Shown here piece by piece: positions 37,013 through 48,300 of a stretch of 64,000 bases of DNA. The DNA is taken from contig NC_090162.1 in assembly GCF_017916325.1 (NCBI RefSeq), positions 713,001 through 777,000 of the forward strand, written 5' to 3'. Every line of letters begins with the position of its first letter. The stretch's first letter is position 1. The notes below the pieces were generated by a model, which searched no databases, had not been told where the DNA came from, and saw nothing but the letters and a program-made list of their open reading frames with translations. Position numbers and translations under genes: made by a program. This stretch comes from Leishmania martiniquensis (Eukaryota > Euglenozoa > Kinetoplastea > Trypanosomatida > Trypanosomatidae).

Positions 37013-37029
37013 TATATATATATATATAT
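37013..37029. repeat. TA dinucleotide run upstream of the dynein-2 start
   Basis: A 17-base alternating TA run lies 61-77 bases upstream of the dynein-2 ATG. Four similar runs occur in the window (2154-2169, 8707-8733, 18518-18534, 20402-20416), all outside genes. They are likely microsatellites; any effect on RNA structure is speculation. Confidence 0.9.
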
Positions 37030-38989
37030 GGAGAGAGGGGGAGCGCTGCAGCGATGTGGTCCACCCTCTATGCACCAGAACACAGAGAGTGCCTACAGAG
37101 GCCGTGCGTGGCCTGCGACTGTAATGGGGCAAACGTTTGCAAATAGAAAAGACTCTGCAGGCGCTCCAGCATGAAAGAAATGAGCGCGGGTACGGGTGAA
37201 GGAGGAAAAAGGGGGAGACAGACAGAGAGAGAGAGGGAGAGGGGGGGAAGAGCGGTGCGCCGAGAGGAGATACAGGACACGCACACACGTGCAAACAGAT
37301 GCAAGAGCGAAACTCAATCACTCCAGCGTTCCGCGGGAGCGGGGAAGAGGTGAGGACTACAAAACTGAGGTACGGCACAGCACCGTGAAAGAGAGAGAGA
37401 GACGGAGAGGGAAAGGGGATGAATCGAGGGAGGAACGTCAAGAGGGTGATGGACGATAGAGGTGATCATGCGCTGCTCCTACTTCAGCCTCGCTGCTCTC
37501 ACGTACGTGAATCTATGTAACCTAAACCTGTACACTTACCATTGAGCGCCTAGGGCAAGGGAAGCGGAGGCAAGTCCGGGCTGATGAAAGGAGTGAGCAG
37601 CTCGTGGTACTAAGGCGAGTGCGGCGCCACAGGTGGCGCGCAGATCGTGGCGGCAGCCTTCTTCGCGCATAGCGAAAAGGGAAGAGTGCGAGAGGGAAGA
37701 GGAAGAGGAGGAGAGGACCATGCACCGGAGGATTGAAGAGGGGAAACGTCAGAGAGAGGGTGAGAAAAGGGGGAAGCAAAGCTGCGCAATCCTGATGAAG
37801 CCGAAGAGAGCGCTCGTCGGAGTGTCGGCACCGTCGTACGTCGGCCCTGAAGGTGAGGATGTGCACACGCGCGTCGTCGGGTTAGTGGGAGCCCGCATGA
37901 CCGCATGCGCAGTGCATGCAGCCTCAGCTACCTCTAAAGCGTTGCCGTAGCGTACTGAGCGAGTCCTCTCCAGTGTTGACGTGGCTCCTATCACGAAGAG
38001 CACCATCAAAGACAAATGTGCCCACACCTGAGTGGCATCGCCGGCCTCAGTCGGACTGATAGCCCTCACCAAGGAGCAAGAAAGGGGAGGAGCGACAGAG
38101 TAGACGAGGTTTGAGTGTGGCGGGCGGGGCGGGCAGGCGAAGTCCCCTGGCTCGCCGTCATCCCCTGTCCACAGGGATGGTGGTTCCCTCTCTAACGCCC
38201 AGCCCATGGCGAAACGCAGCACCCATGACGTTGCACCACACAGAGAGAGAGAGAGAGAGAAACAGACAGACACCTCCACGCCAAAGACAAAAGGCACCCG
38301 CGATCGCTCCCTCTCCCCTTTTCAACTGTGTGTGTAAAGGGGGGGGGGGCAGAGCATTCACCACTGAAGCGGGAGCCGCCAGCAACTTCCTACAGAAGGT
38401 GCGGCTGCCACTGCTCGTGGGCGTAGTGCCACATGGGAGAAGATACACGCAAAGGCGCGCACACAGGCATACAGAGAGAGAGGGGTGGGGGGGAAAGAGT
38501 CGCCACGAAAAAAAAGCAGCTCAACGGGCACGCCTCGTAGAGTACAAGAAAAAAGGGGGAGAGGGAAGAGCACACAAAAGAGGCGTCAACGTCATAGTAC
38601 AGGAGTAAAACAGACTAAAAGGGGGCAGCGTGGCACCTCTTCCTCCTCCTCCTCCTCGCGCATGACGGGAGGGCGTATGCGTTCCTTCCCTCAATCCCAC
38701 CCTGCCCCAGCCCTGCCTCTGCACCACGTCCCCTCAACAACACACTGTCAAACGCAGCAGAGAAGGCAGCGAGGGAGAGCGAACGAGATCCGAAAAAAAA
38801 AAAAACAGCTCGCACAGACACACCGTCTATCTCTCCTTCGGCATAAAAAGGGGGGAGGAAACGTGGTCTGCGGCAGCTGTTTGTGTGCTGGCTTACTGCC
38901 AACGTGTGCCCTCACACGAGCACACCCACACGCGCACTGCCATCTAGAAAAGAGCTGCATGCCGCTCTGTCCCCCTCACTCTCCTCCGA

Positions 38990-39400
38990 CCATGTCCCAA
39001 AGGTCCTCCGAATCGGCTCGTGGTGCACAGCAGTGGTAGATGCGCGCGGCAGCAGTGTACCCGCCTCCTAACCCACGCGCGACACGAACCTGAAACCCCC
39101 TCGGCCTCCGCTCCCGCCGGGCACGTCGCCTGGTAGCCGCACCCCATCACGCCGGTCGCCGCGTGGCACGTCCCCCTTGAGGGTGGCTCAGGCCTCCCAC
39201 ATCAGGAGGCAGTGCGAGGGCAAAGTGAGATGCTCAAGGCGTGCTGGCGCTCTGCCTATCACATAGACGACACAAACGAGTCCACCTGTCGCACGTCAGC
39301 CTCACGCGACGCTATCCGCGGCCTGGCACCGACATCCGTAGAGGGGTACATCACGCCACCCGCCAACCCACCACCACCACCAGCGTCAAAGGCACTCGAC
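38990..39400 (-). mobile_element. candidate SIDER-like degenerate retroposon
   Basis: This block in the 3' flank of TBCCD1 has balanced base composition, unlike the GA-rich sequence on either side. On the sense (minus) strand, about 39200-39150 reads as TGAGCCACCCTCAA followed by ACGTGCCAC. This resembles, from memory, the start signature (Pr77 type) shared by the trypanosomatid ingi/L1Tc retroposon clade and the short Leishmania SIDER elements. SIDER2 elements are known to lie in 3' UTRs and promote mRNA decay, which fits the position. Ends are not defined and no poly-A tail is evident, so the call is tentative. Confidence 0.35.
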
Positions 39401-39957
39401 TCAGTGTCACCATGAGAAGTGGCTCCGCATTTCGCAGCGTTGTCGGGGAGAAGAGGAGAGAAGGGGGAGGCGGCGGCGCGGCTTCCCCACGCACGGAGTT
39501 GGTACGGAGCCTCGGCGTCACGCTGAGGTATGCTCAGCTGATGGCAGGCAAACGTTCACGTATGCAGACGTATCCAAGACAGGAAAAAGAAAGGGCTTCG
39601 GCAGAGAGCGCATCTATTGTAGACTGACAAAGAACGCGGTAACAAAGCCATACGTAAGCGAAGTACCACCGCCCAGTCGGCGATCTAACGAGCGGCGAAG
39701 AGGAAGAGACGTCCCGAAGCGGGCGAGCCATGTCCGACGCACACACACGTCACCAGAAAGCTGTTCGAGCCCCCTTCCACACCCTCCTGTGGCCCTCCCC
39801 TCGCACGAAGTTCGATACCCAAATCCGCCCGTATTCCCTTTTCTCTCTCTTTGTGCTGCTCGCGCCACGTTACGTCTAAAGCGAAACAGACGTCGGAAGG
39901 TCCACCGACGACTGAGCACACCTCTCTACGATCGCCTCTCTCCTTCCTCATTCTCGG

Positions 39958-41670
39958 TCAGCCCACCATTTTCGTCGGCACCGTGGCGTGTGCCAAGTCC
40001 GCCAAGACGTGCTCCTGTCCTGTCTCCTTTAACCAATCGCGGAACATGGATGTAATGCGCTGGTGCAGCTCATCGGCAAGGTCGTTGCGCCCAGCCTCCC
40101 TCAGCTGCCCGATGGCCTCGGCAATCTTAGTGTTCACCTCTCGCAGTCGCTGCAAGCGACGATTCATCGCCTCACGATACGGCGCCGGTAGTGGACATGG
40201 GTTCGCGCGGGTAACGTTGCTGAGGTGGGCAGACTGCGTAAGAGGGAAGGGCATGCTCTGGAACTCTGACGGCGGCAGAATCGATTCGTGATCGGGCAAT
40301 CCCACGTTCCACACATTGAGCAGCGGACTGATGCCGGAGCTGCTAATGTGCTGTTCAATGGCCGGGTAGAAGGAGTTGTACGGAGCCAAGCGCACCCCGC
40401 TCCCAGGAGGCGAGCCTTGCGCCCCGTTTGCTTTGCTACTGCTCGCCCCTGGTGCCCCCAAGGCACCGTTTACGCTCTGATTGGACAGCAGCACTGGTGG
40501 TGTGTTCACGCATACGTAGAGCGTGACATTCGTGCAGTTGCTCACGATAATCGCCCCGCAAATGGAAGAGATGCAGCAGTGATGGCAGTTCTGCACCGTC
40601 AGCACGCCGCTCACCGGGCCCAGTAAGACGGTGCAGTTCGTGAGCGAGCTAAGTTGGGTGTGAGGTAGCACCGAGGGGGCGTAGATGTGCGTCTGCGAGC
40701 AGTTCGAGATGGTCAAGTTAGACGACAGCAGACCGCACGCCATATCTGGCAACAAGGTGTACGGCGTGATGTACACCGTGGAGGCAAGGCCCTGAATAGT
40801 GATATTGTTGAAGCCGAAGAAATTCGATGCTGCCGCGGCGCTGCTACCGATCTTCTTGATTTCGCTGTTGGCCCGGATACGCACTCGCAGGTACTGGGAG
40901 AGAACCGCGACGTCGATCGTCTTCTCATTAAACTGCCAGAGGAAGCTGATACTGGGCCCGAAAGGCTGCTCAACGCCGTTGACAACTTCGCGGAGGAGAT
41001 AGCCAAGCTCCGCCGCGTCAGCCATGGTCAGGCGAGACGCGCGTGTTACCGCAACAGCGCTGATGAAGTCGTGCAGATGCTGCCGCACGTACTCGGCCAA
41101 CGCCTCCGATGTGAGCTTGTTGGGCCCGCCCGCCCGCTTGCGTTCTACAAACACCTGGCAGAGCAGAAAGAGTAGAAGCCCCGGCAGACTCACCTGTCGC
41201 GCCGTGGAGGCAGCTGGCCAGCGGCCCTGATCAACGGTACCGCCCATCTTCTGCAACAGGGCACGATTGCTCTCCTGCCGCAACTGCGCCACGCTCGTCC
41301 GCTCCCCGCTCGAGTAGGCCGGTGTGTTTTGAATGCAGCCCCCACTGACCGCAAAGAAGACGTCGAAAATAGCGTACGCCGTCGATTCACGCAGCCCCAG
41401 CAGTGTCATGGCCGTCTCCTTCCACTTGGCGAGAGAAATGGACGTCTTGCTGCCGGTCACCTGCAACACCTTCAGCACAGCTGCCGTCGTCAGCCCACTC
41501 GGTGGATTCAGCAGCGCACCGCAGTTCTCAAAGAAAATGGGGTTCACGCAGTATACTGCCGGTGTCGCACCTGTAGAGCTACCGGCGTCGCCACCACTTC
41601 CACTTAGAGTGGTGAGGTGGCCAGAACCGCTGCCGCTGCGGCCAAACGAGCCGCTCAGTCTCCTCGACAT
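39958..41670 (-). CDS. TBCCD1: TBCC domain-containing protein 1 (TBCCD1-like)
   Basis: Protein of 570 aa. The N-terminal 45 residues are Ser/Gly-rich. Residues about 50-290 are helical and carry the CVNPIFFENCGALLNPPSGL segment. Residues about 300-450 form a right-handed beta-helix of the TBCC/C-CAP type, seen as repeating short strands with N/C/S turns (LTISNCSQ, LTVQNCHHCCIS, IIVSNCTNVTLYV). TBCCD1 proteins act at centrioles and basal bodies, placing and linking single-copy organelles; in trypanosomes the protein is reported at the bilobe and flagellar base. I see no QxR catalytic arginine in the beta-helix, which fits TBCCD1 rather than the tubulin GTPase activator TBCC. The start at 41670 lies 22 bases after a strong candidate splice acceptor, which excludes the upstream in-frame ATG at 41754. 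The stop is TGA. Confidence 0.8.
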   Translation of the reverse strand: MSRRLSGSFGRSGSGSGHLTTLSGSGGDAGSSTGATPAVYCVNPIFFENCGALLNPPSGLTTAAVLKVLQVTGSKTSISLAKWKETAMTLLGLRESTAYAIFDVFFAVSGGCIQNTPAYSSGERTSVAQLRQESNRALLQKMGGTVDQGRWPAASTARQVSLPGLLLFLLCQVFVERKRAGGPNKLTSEALAEYVRQHLHDFISAVAVTRASRLTMADAAELGYLLREVVNGVEQPFGPSISFLWQFNEKTIDVAVLSQYLRVRIRANSEIKKIGSSAAAASNFFGFNNITIQGLASTVYITPYTLLPDMACGLLSSNLTISNCSQTHIYAPSVLPHTQLSSLTNCTVLLGPVSGVLTVQNCHHCCISSICGAIIVSNCTNVTLYVCVNTPPVLLSNQSVNGALGAPGASSSKANGAQGSPPGSGVRLAPYNSFYPAIEQHISSSGISPLLNVWNVGLPDHESILPPSEFQSMPFPLTQSAHLSNVTRANPCPLPAPYREAMNRRLQRLREVNTKIAEAIGQLREAGRNDLADELHQRITSMFRDWLKETGQEHVLADLAHATVPTKMVG

Positions 41671-41692
41671 CCTCTCACGTAGAGCGACGTGC

Positions 41693-41720
41693 CTGCGTTC
41701 GAAAAAAAGGGGGAGGAATA
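41693..41720 (-). promoter_or_regulatory. candidate spliced-leader acceptor for TBCCD1
   Basis: On the minus strand a pyrimidine tract with five C and seven T is followed by CGAACGCAG, the AG lying at 41694-41693. The resulting 5' UTR would be 22 nt before the ATG at 41670. It supports that start over the upstream in-frame ATG at 41754. Confidence 0.6.
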
Positions 41721-43794
41721 TACGTGAGAAGCGAAGAGTCGCAGCTGACCGCACGCGCTATGCACCGCCGAGGCCTTTTTTTTCGTGTAGGATAGATGTC
41801 AGTCCCTCTCCTCTTTCTGGCAGGCAGTTTTGGAAGAGCAATGATAGAGATGACACAAACGATAGGGAGAAGAGGGCAGGGGAGAGGAAAGGGAAGGGGA
41901 GAGCGGCGTCGATGCGTGCACACGTGCAACAACGAATCGGTCGAGCATATGGGCCCAAGCAGAGAGGATAGGAAAGATAAACAATTGTGAGCATACGGAA
42001 GCATTCGATTCCTGTTCGCCGCCCCAACTGGCGGTGCGGCACGAGACATGGAGCGCGACGCCTATCCCTCTATTCCTCCGCATTTCCCCACCACCACCAC
42101 AGAGGAAGGACGGCCGCATCACGTATGTCCCGCGCATCACAACACGCGCCCAGACACCTCCCCATGAGTGCCCTTCGAACGCGGTGCTGCATTCACCTCA
42201 ACGCTCCTACTGTTGACTCTTCTCGGTCTTACGAACAGCTGTGTCGCAGCGTCCCAGAGAGTCGAGCCGCTGAGCATGCCCGCAATCACCTGTGTCTCCC
42301 TTTTCCTGGTCGCCGCTCCAACAGCACGCACACACCACAAAGACATTTCAATGACAATGAGCAGACACACAAAGACGTCATGCGTGAGAACAGATCTCGT
42401 ACTTTTCCGCTTCATCGTGCGCGCTTCGCGCCACCGGTACGCCAGCGAATGAGATGTGCACACAAGGCGGCCCCCGCCCCTGCCCCCGTGGCACCCACGG
42501 CTGTATGTCCTGATCGTCTCGAGCACATCGTTCTGCCGTCGGAACTCATCCATGCCAGTGACACCCCCCCGTGTGCTTTAGCGTCCGTGCGATCGAGGAC
42601 TGCTGGGGGTGAGGCCATCACAGGACGGCGTCCATCCCTCGATGGCTGTCTCATGGGGGCCCTTTGGCCAGCGCATCAGAGAACGGGCGATGCCACGGGA
42701 AACGTGTGAGGCACTTTCTGAGGAGCTGATTTCAATCGCTCCAGCTTTAGCGCCCAGAACAGTTAGTAAGCGGCTTTACCGGCGGCACCGGCATGGGCGG
42801 GGCCGTCCTTCCGTGTGTCTCCCACGCCGGGTGGTACGAGTGCGCAGCCGTTCCAGTAGCGCTACGGCTGGGGGTGACATTGCCTGGCATGCGATGGAGG
42901 GCTGCCCGTGCCGCCAGGCCGCTCGCAGGAATGTAGACGGACGTGAAGCGCATCCGCCTAGTAGGGGGTATCGCATCGAAGCCGGACTGTCACTGCAGTG
43001 GCTTTGCCTCGTCAGGGCGGAAGGGTCAACACCGGTGCGTCTGTGCTCTCGTGAAAAGACAGAGAAGCCACCACCACTACACCTGTGCCCCCCCCGCCCC
43101 CCGTCTGTATATTGCCGCGCCGGACGGTCGACACCCCGAGAGACCGAATGCCTTGCAGGCCTGCTTAGGAGGCGGTGTTGCGGCTCTTGCGCCGTACAGC
43201 CGTGAATCGAATACGCCCCACGGAGTCGGGCCACACCGCACACCGCTTCGCGCCGGTCCGCCGACGGGCATTTCCGCCGCGCCCACAGCGCAGACCCCCG
43301 CCCCGCGACGATACCCGCCATCACCGCGGAGCAGCCCAGGCGGGGGAAGCGGCGGGCGACCGCGTGGATGTCCTGCGTCATCGGTACGGCTCGCAGTGAG
43401 CCGATGCAAAAGACGCGGCCGTGTGCGCACATTTCTGCGGTACAGGGGCAGTCCGACCCTGTATGCCGGCATCGTGAGCTCGCAGCCGCACACGAAGACA
43501 GGCTGCAGGTTCTTGGCCTCTCTCCCCCACCCACCCACCCACACACACACAGAAGCACTGGGCCCTGATGATGCCGTGCGCGGAGCCCGCGGGCTTCATC
43601 AGGGTTGTGTGCAGTATGAAACAGAGGAAAGAGATGTGCACGTCAGCCTCACAACTGTTGCAAAGAAAAAGAAAACGGCGGAAACTTTGAAGGAAACACT
43701 CAGCGTTACAATGAAAGCGAAGACAAGCAAACGGTAACGGAAACGTACGCCTGCCATCCGTACAGAAGAGTCAACAGGAAGAGGGGGGAAGGAA

Positions 43795-43815
43795 GGGAGG
43801 GAGGGAGGGAGGGGG
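43795..43815 (+). repeat. GGGA tandem run (G-quadruplex motif)
   Basis: Five runs of three or more G are separated by single A bases, a strong quadruplex-type pattern on the plus strand. The sense transcript of this minus-strand unit would carry the C-rich complement. Similar runs occur at about 52620-52637 and 53658-53672. Confidence 0.85.
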
Positions 43816-45330
43816 AAGAACGAGGCGGCGGAAGAAGCCTGCGCGAGTGCCGCTACAATGTCTCTTCCCGCACCAACATTCACGCCTTAATTATTTCTTT
43901 CTCTTTCCCATGAAGGAATGCGGGTGGGCCACAGTCCTTCACTCACGAAAGGCACCACAAAACCACCGAAGACGCACCCTGCAGAGGAGGAGGTGTGCAC
44001 GCAGGCACTTTTTGTGTGTGTGTGTCCCCCACCTACGCGAGAACATTGGCATGTCGGCTGCCGCGCGGCTCGTACGAAGGCTGAGGCAGCAGGCACAGAC
44101 AACGACGACGATAACAGCGAAACAAGGAAAAGCGAAAGGGAGAATGCCCGAGAGCGACCTGCGCCATGAGACGAAAAAAGGGGGAACGAATGCGAGGGTG
44201 GAACTAAGGGAGGCAAGCAGAAGAACTCGCCGATCCTCTCCCCCTCTCCCTTTCATGTCTCCGTCGCCGCCGTCGCCACAGGGCGCGCGCCTTTCGTTGG
44301 GTGCGTGCACGCCATGACCAGAGACAGGCTTGTAGACAAGGAGAAGTGAAGAGAGGGAGACGACGACGAGAGCGTGCGTCTATACCACTCCGGGAGTGGG
44401 GAGGGAAAGGCGCAAGAAAGTAAAAGGTGGGTGAGCGGGAAGGTGACACAATACACAAGGCGAAGGAGAGCCAGACGATAAAGCGCTTCCTGTTAATGTT
44501 TGAAAGAACTTCCGATCGCTTCACGCCATGTCGGGGAAAGGAGGGAAGGGGTTAAGCGAGCGTGGGGAAGTGGGGAGCCACAAGTGCAGGCGACGAAACA
44601 AAACGGCGGAGCACGGTGAGGGCCGGGGAAGAGAACAAAGAGGAGGAGGAGGGGGGAATGTCGACAAGTCGCCCCAAAGCAGAAGGAAGAAGGAGAAACA
44701 TAGCACAGACACCGATCCCATTAACGATACATGAAGCGGCGGGGGAGCACGGGATGCGTCTTAAAAGATACAGAGGGCGAGAAAGCGTGCGTGTGCATGC
44801 GTGTGTGTGAGCGTGAAGGAGAAACAGAAGCAACCGAAACTAAGTGAGATTCAGCGCTGCTCCCTGCCTGTCTTGGCCTCGCCAGGGGGCACTAGTGTAA
44901 GTAACACAAAGAGAGCTGCAGCCTGCGCGCCGCTGCAGCCCCCGGCGCCCGCTTCCTCGTCCCAGCCTTCCGCCCTCTCTTGCGCTGCCACAGGCACACT
45001 CCAAAAATGATGCACAGCATCTGTGAAAGGAAAAAAGGGGGGATCGATCGCACGTCACATCGCCGCAGAATCAAGTCAACTATGAAGCTTGCACTCGGCA
45101 AACAAAATTCGCTAACGGCGCCTCTTTCGATAAGAAACGTGAAGAACGTTGGGATTAAGAGAGCCACAAAAGACAACAACGGCGGATGCACACGGCGAGC
45201 TGGGCGGCGTACCCCGTGCGATGAGAGCGTTGGCGAAAGCGTCTGCCCCGGCCCATGCCTACCCCTTTGTACAGCGTCACTTTTTTGGGAGTCCTTCTCA
45301 GGCCAGATCTGTGCTGCCCATCTTCGCCTT

Positions 45331-48300
45331 CTACGTACGCTTCTCGAACGCCAGCTGCATGACTTGAATCTCCGTGTCAGACAGTATTTCTGCCTGGGGG
45401 TCGGTGACGCGCCACCAGTCGAACAGGCGCAGCTGGTAAGGTTGCAGCTTATCCTTGTCAGCAGCTGCCTCGTCTGCCGTAGCGCCGGTCTTGAAGAGAC
45501 AGTACTGACAATACCGATCTAAAAACTCGTACCTCGGGTGCGACCTCGCGTAACGGCCGGTGTCGTTGTAGTAGAAATGTCGTGGCGGTTTGCCCGGTGG
45601 TGTACTGCGAAAGCGGCTGTCCACCTGCATGCCTTCCTCGAGATAGCCAACGTATTCGAGCTTCAACTCGATGTTGAATTCACGTTTGCCGGCAGACTGA
45701 CCTGTGGTCACCGGTAGCTCCTCCTCATAGCCGCCGCGCTCCCACAGTCGCGTCCACAGCCGGTGCCGGTACATCTCCAGCCCAGCATCGCGAAACTTGC
45801 CGGGTGCCGTCGGGTCTGTGTACTCCCGATACCGCTCCTTCAATCCGGGGTGGGTGACAAGGTAACCAAGCCATATGGACGGCCCCGGATTCGACCGAAC
45901 GAGGCGGCCGAGAAACTGGGACTGCAGCAAGCCGTCCGCCCAGTGTTCTGTGTTGCCAAAGTGACCGACGTAGGTGTGTATCGGCAGGCCGTACACATCG
46001 AGCTTTGCATGAATGAGGCACGCCACCTCGCCCAGCGGCGATGGGATGGCATAGCGGCGCACGTACAAGATGGGGTAGCGGGTGATGAGGGCGCAGCCGA
46101 AGGTGTTGTCAAGGGAGGTAGGGCCGTAGTCCGTGTAGTGAAACCCCAAGTGGTACGAGATATAGTCAACCATGTCGCGGTTGCCGTAGGTGGCATGCAT
46201 AGTGTCGCTCTCCAGTAGCCCGATCACACCCACGTTGATCTTGCGCAGCTGCTCCACCATGCGGGCAAAAGAGTCGACGTTGTAGTTGTCCAGCCCGAAG
46301 CGGACCGTCCAAATCGCCCCGGAGAAGAAACTCATGGCCTTCGCAGCCTCCCAGACATCAAGGCGATCTTCATAGCTGAGATGTGCCAGACGAAGCTTGG
46401 GATCGACGGGGACGCCATTCTTCGACTCGGTGATGTTGCGGCCGATTTTGTTCATGGCGTCCTCAAAGTGCCTCCGGTGATAGTCCACCTCGAACTTTGG
46501 CATGTGCGGGTCTGTGATCGCGTTGCGCTTCTTCTGCAGCTCAACGAGCATCTTGTGAAGGTGCAGCACCTCCTCTTGGTACTGGATGGCTGTCTTCTTG
46601 TTCGCCGGGAGCGTGGCGTTGGCGCTGCTCAGCGTGACCCGCCCGACAATCGCCCATGCGAAAGCGAAAAGGATGAGAAAGACAACCATCAGCTGAATGG
46701 AGCGCTGCTTCCGCGCCGCCGCGACGTCCGCTAAGGCCGCCGCCACGGCGCGAGAAGCGCGGATTCGACGCGCTACAATCCATGCAGTGGCGTACAGCGT
46801 GCCAACGTGCGCTACGATGAGAGGCCTCGACTTTTCACGCACCAGCCACGCCATCGGCACAAACGGGTAGCAGATGCAGAGCGCATAAAGAATGCCCAAG
46901 CCGACTGTGCTCATCATCCACGAGAACTCGAAGGACGTGAAGAAGGTGCACTCGCGGCTTATAACAGCGTCCGCGTCCATCGCCTCGGCGATCTGCGCGA
47001 AGCGGTAGTCACGCTGGTGCGCCCACGTCACCTCCATCACAAAAGGGAAGAGCACACCAATGCAGAAGGTAAAGCCGAGACCGCCCATGAAGGCGAGATG
47101 CTTGCTACCCCAGAATGTCTCCTGCGTCTCCCAGTACTTCAGATTCGCCATCGACCTCGGCGAGTCCATTTTGGTCGGGTACCCCTCGTGAGGCAATTCA
47201 TATGTGAAATTTGTCTGCCGCGTGGCGAACAGCATCAACGTGGTGCTGACAGCCAACAGCGCACCAAAACGACCCCAAGAGCCGCCCAAGACGGTGTGAA
47301 GGGTGCGCCGTACCACGTCAGGGCGGCGCCTGGGGCGCAGCAGGACGAGCGCGAGGGGAAGAACATCTGTCGAGTAGTGCAGCCCAGCCGTGAAGACGGC
47401 TGCGACAACGACGCTCGCTGGAAACGGTTCGATCGCAAGCAGGCGTGGTATATAGTTGGCGCTGTGAAAGAACGTAACGCCTAAGCATGTGATGCTCCCA
47501 CACAAAATGCCGAGCAGTACCTGGGACGGTGGTGTGTAAAGCGTGGCGATAGCCGACACGGTATTCTCGCTCACCTCATCGATTTGGCTCACACTGAAGT
47601 GGACGCCGTGCATGCTAACACCTTCCTCGATCCTCCTACCGCTGCGGTCGGTGGATGAGGCGTCGCGGACGCTGCTTCCGGCGTCTGTCGAAAAATCTCG
47701 GCTATCCTCCGCTTCGCTGTCGCGAAGCGACCCACGCATCAGCGGTGCTACCGATGGAGCGCTGTGCTGCTGATGCGCCTCCTCCCTCACCGCGTTACCC
47801 ATCATGGCATGGCGGTAGATGATGGAGGTGAAGAGCGTACCCAGCAGAATGCCGTAGACGCCGCCGTAGAACGGGTCTGTGACGAAGGGCGACACACCTG
47901 CGTGTTGCACACGGAGCAGCATGCAGAGCACCAGCCCAAGCGGCAGCGTCATCATTATGCGGCGGCTGTCTTCATTCCCCTCTGACCACGCGCGCTTCAG
48001 CGTCACGGTGGAGGGGTACAGAAAGCGTGTGAAGAGCGCCAGAGAGAGAAACAGCGGCCCCGCCGAGGAGACCAAAATCTTCATGCCGGCATTCCGCGCT
48101 ATGAGCTGGTGAAAGTGGGAGAGCAGCGCCAGCGCGTAGAAGAGGATGTACATCGGCACCGTGCGGTAGCTGAGGCCGATTGGCACATGGGATGGCTTCA
48201 GCCAACTTCGCGCAAAGATGCACGGCCCTGTCGCCCATCGGCGGAAGGCAGCGATGCGCAACAGGCACGGAGCACCGAACACGAGCACCGAGCACAACTC

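Larger units (their letters stand above)
36953..39957. other. intergenic between TBCCD1 and dynein-2 genes
   Basis: The minus-strand transcript passes from TBCCD1 into the dynein-2 gene here. Flanking parts are GA-rich on the plus strand (CT on the sense strand), including GAGA runs at 37220-37240 and 38240-38262 and poly-A at 38792-38806 (poly-T in sense). The block 38990-39400 differs: it is balanced in composition and resembles a short retroposon relic. A TA run (37013-37029) lies about 60-80 bases before the dynein-2 start. No gene is supported. Confidence 0.55.
41671..45330. other. intergenic between CWH43-like and TBCCD1 genes
   Basis: This holds the 3' UTR of the CWH43-like gene and the 5' UTR of TBCCD1 on the minus strand. 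Parts are GA-rich on the plus strand (41860-41900, 43780-43820, 44520-44720). The segment from about 42000 to 43520 is instead balanced in composition and rich in G+C, with open frames on both strands but no recognisable protein. A G-quadruplex-like GGGA run lies at 43795-43815. Confidence 0.5.

Noticed and set aside
36953..37441. 163-residue N-terminal extension of the dynein-2 heavy chain
   Set aside because: It crosses TA, CA and GA repeats and has no similarity to dynein tails; the ATG at 36952 begins plausible tail sequence.
41671..41754. Upstream in-frame ATG for TBCCD1
   Set aside because: It lies upstream of the strong pyrimidine tract and AG at 41693-41694, so it should be removed by trans-splicing.
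42776..43558. 260-codon minus frame as a possible gene
   Set aside because: The translation is Cys/Arg/Ser-rich without domain character and sits in a block where both strands are open; it is recorded only as an odd segment.
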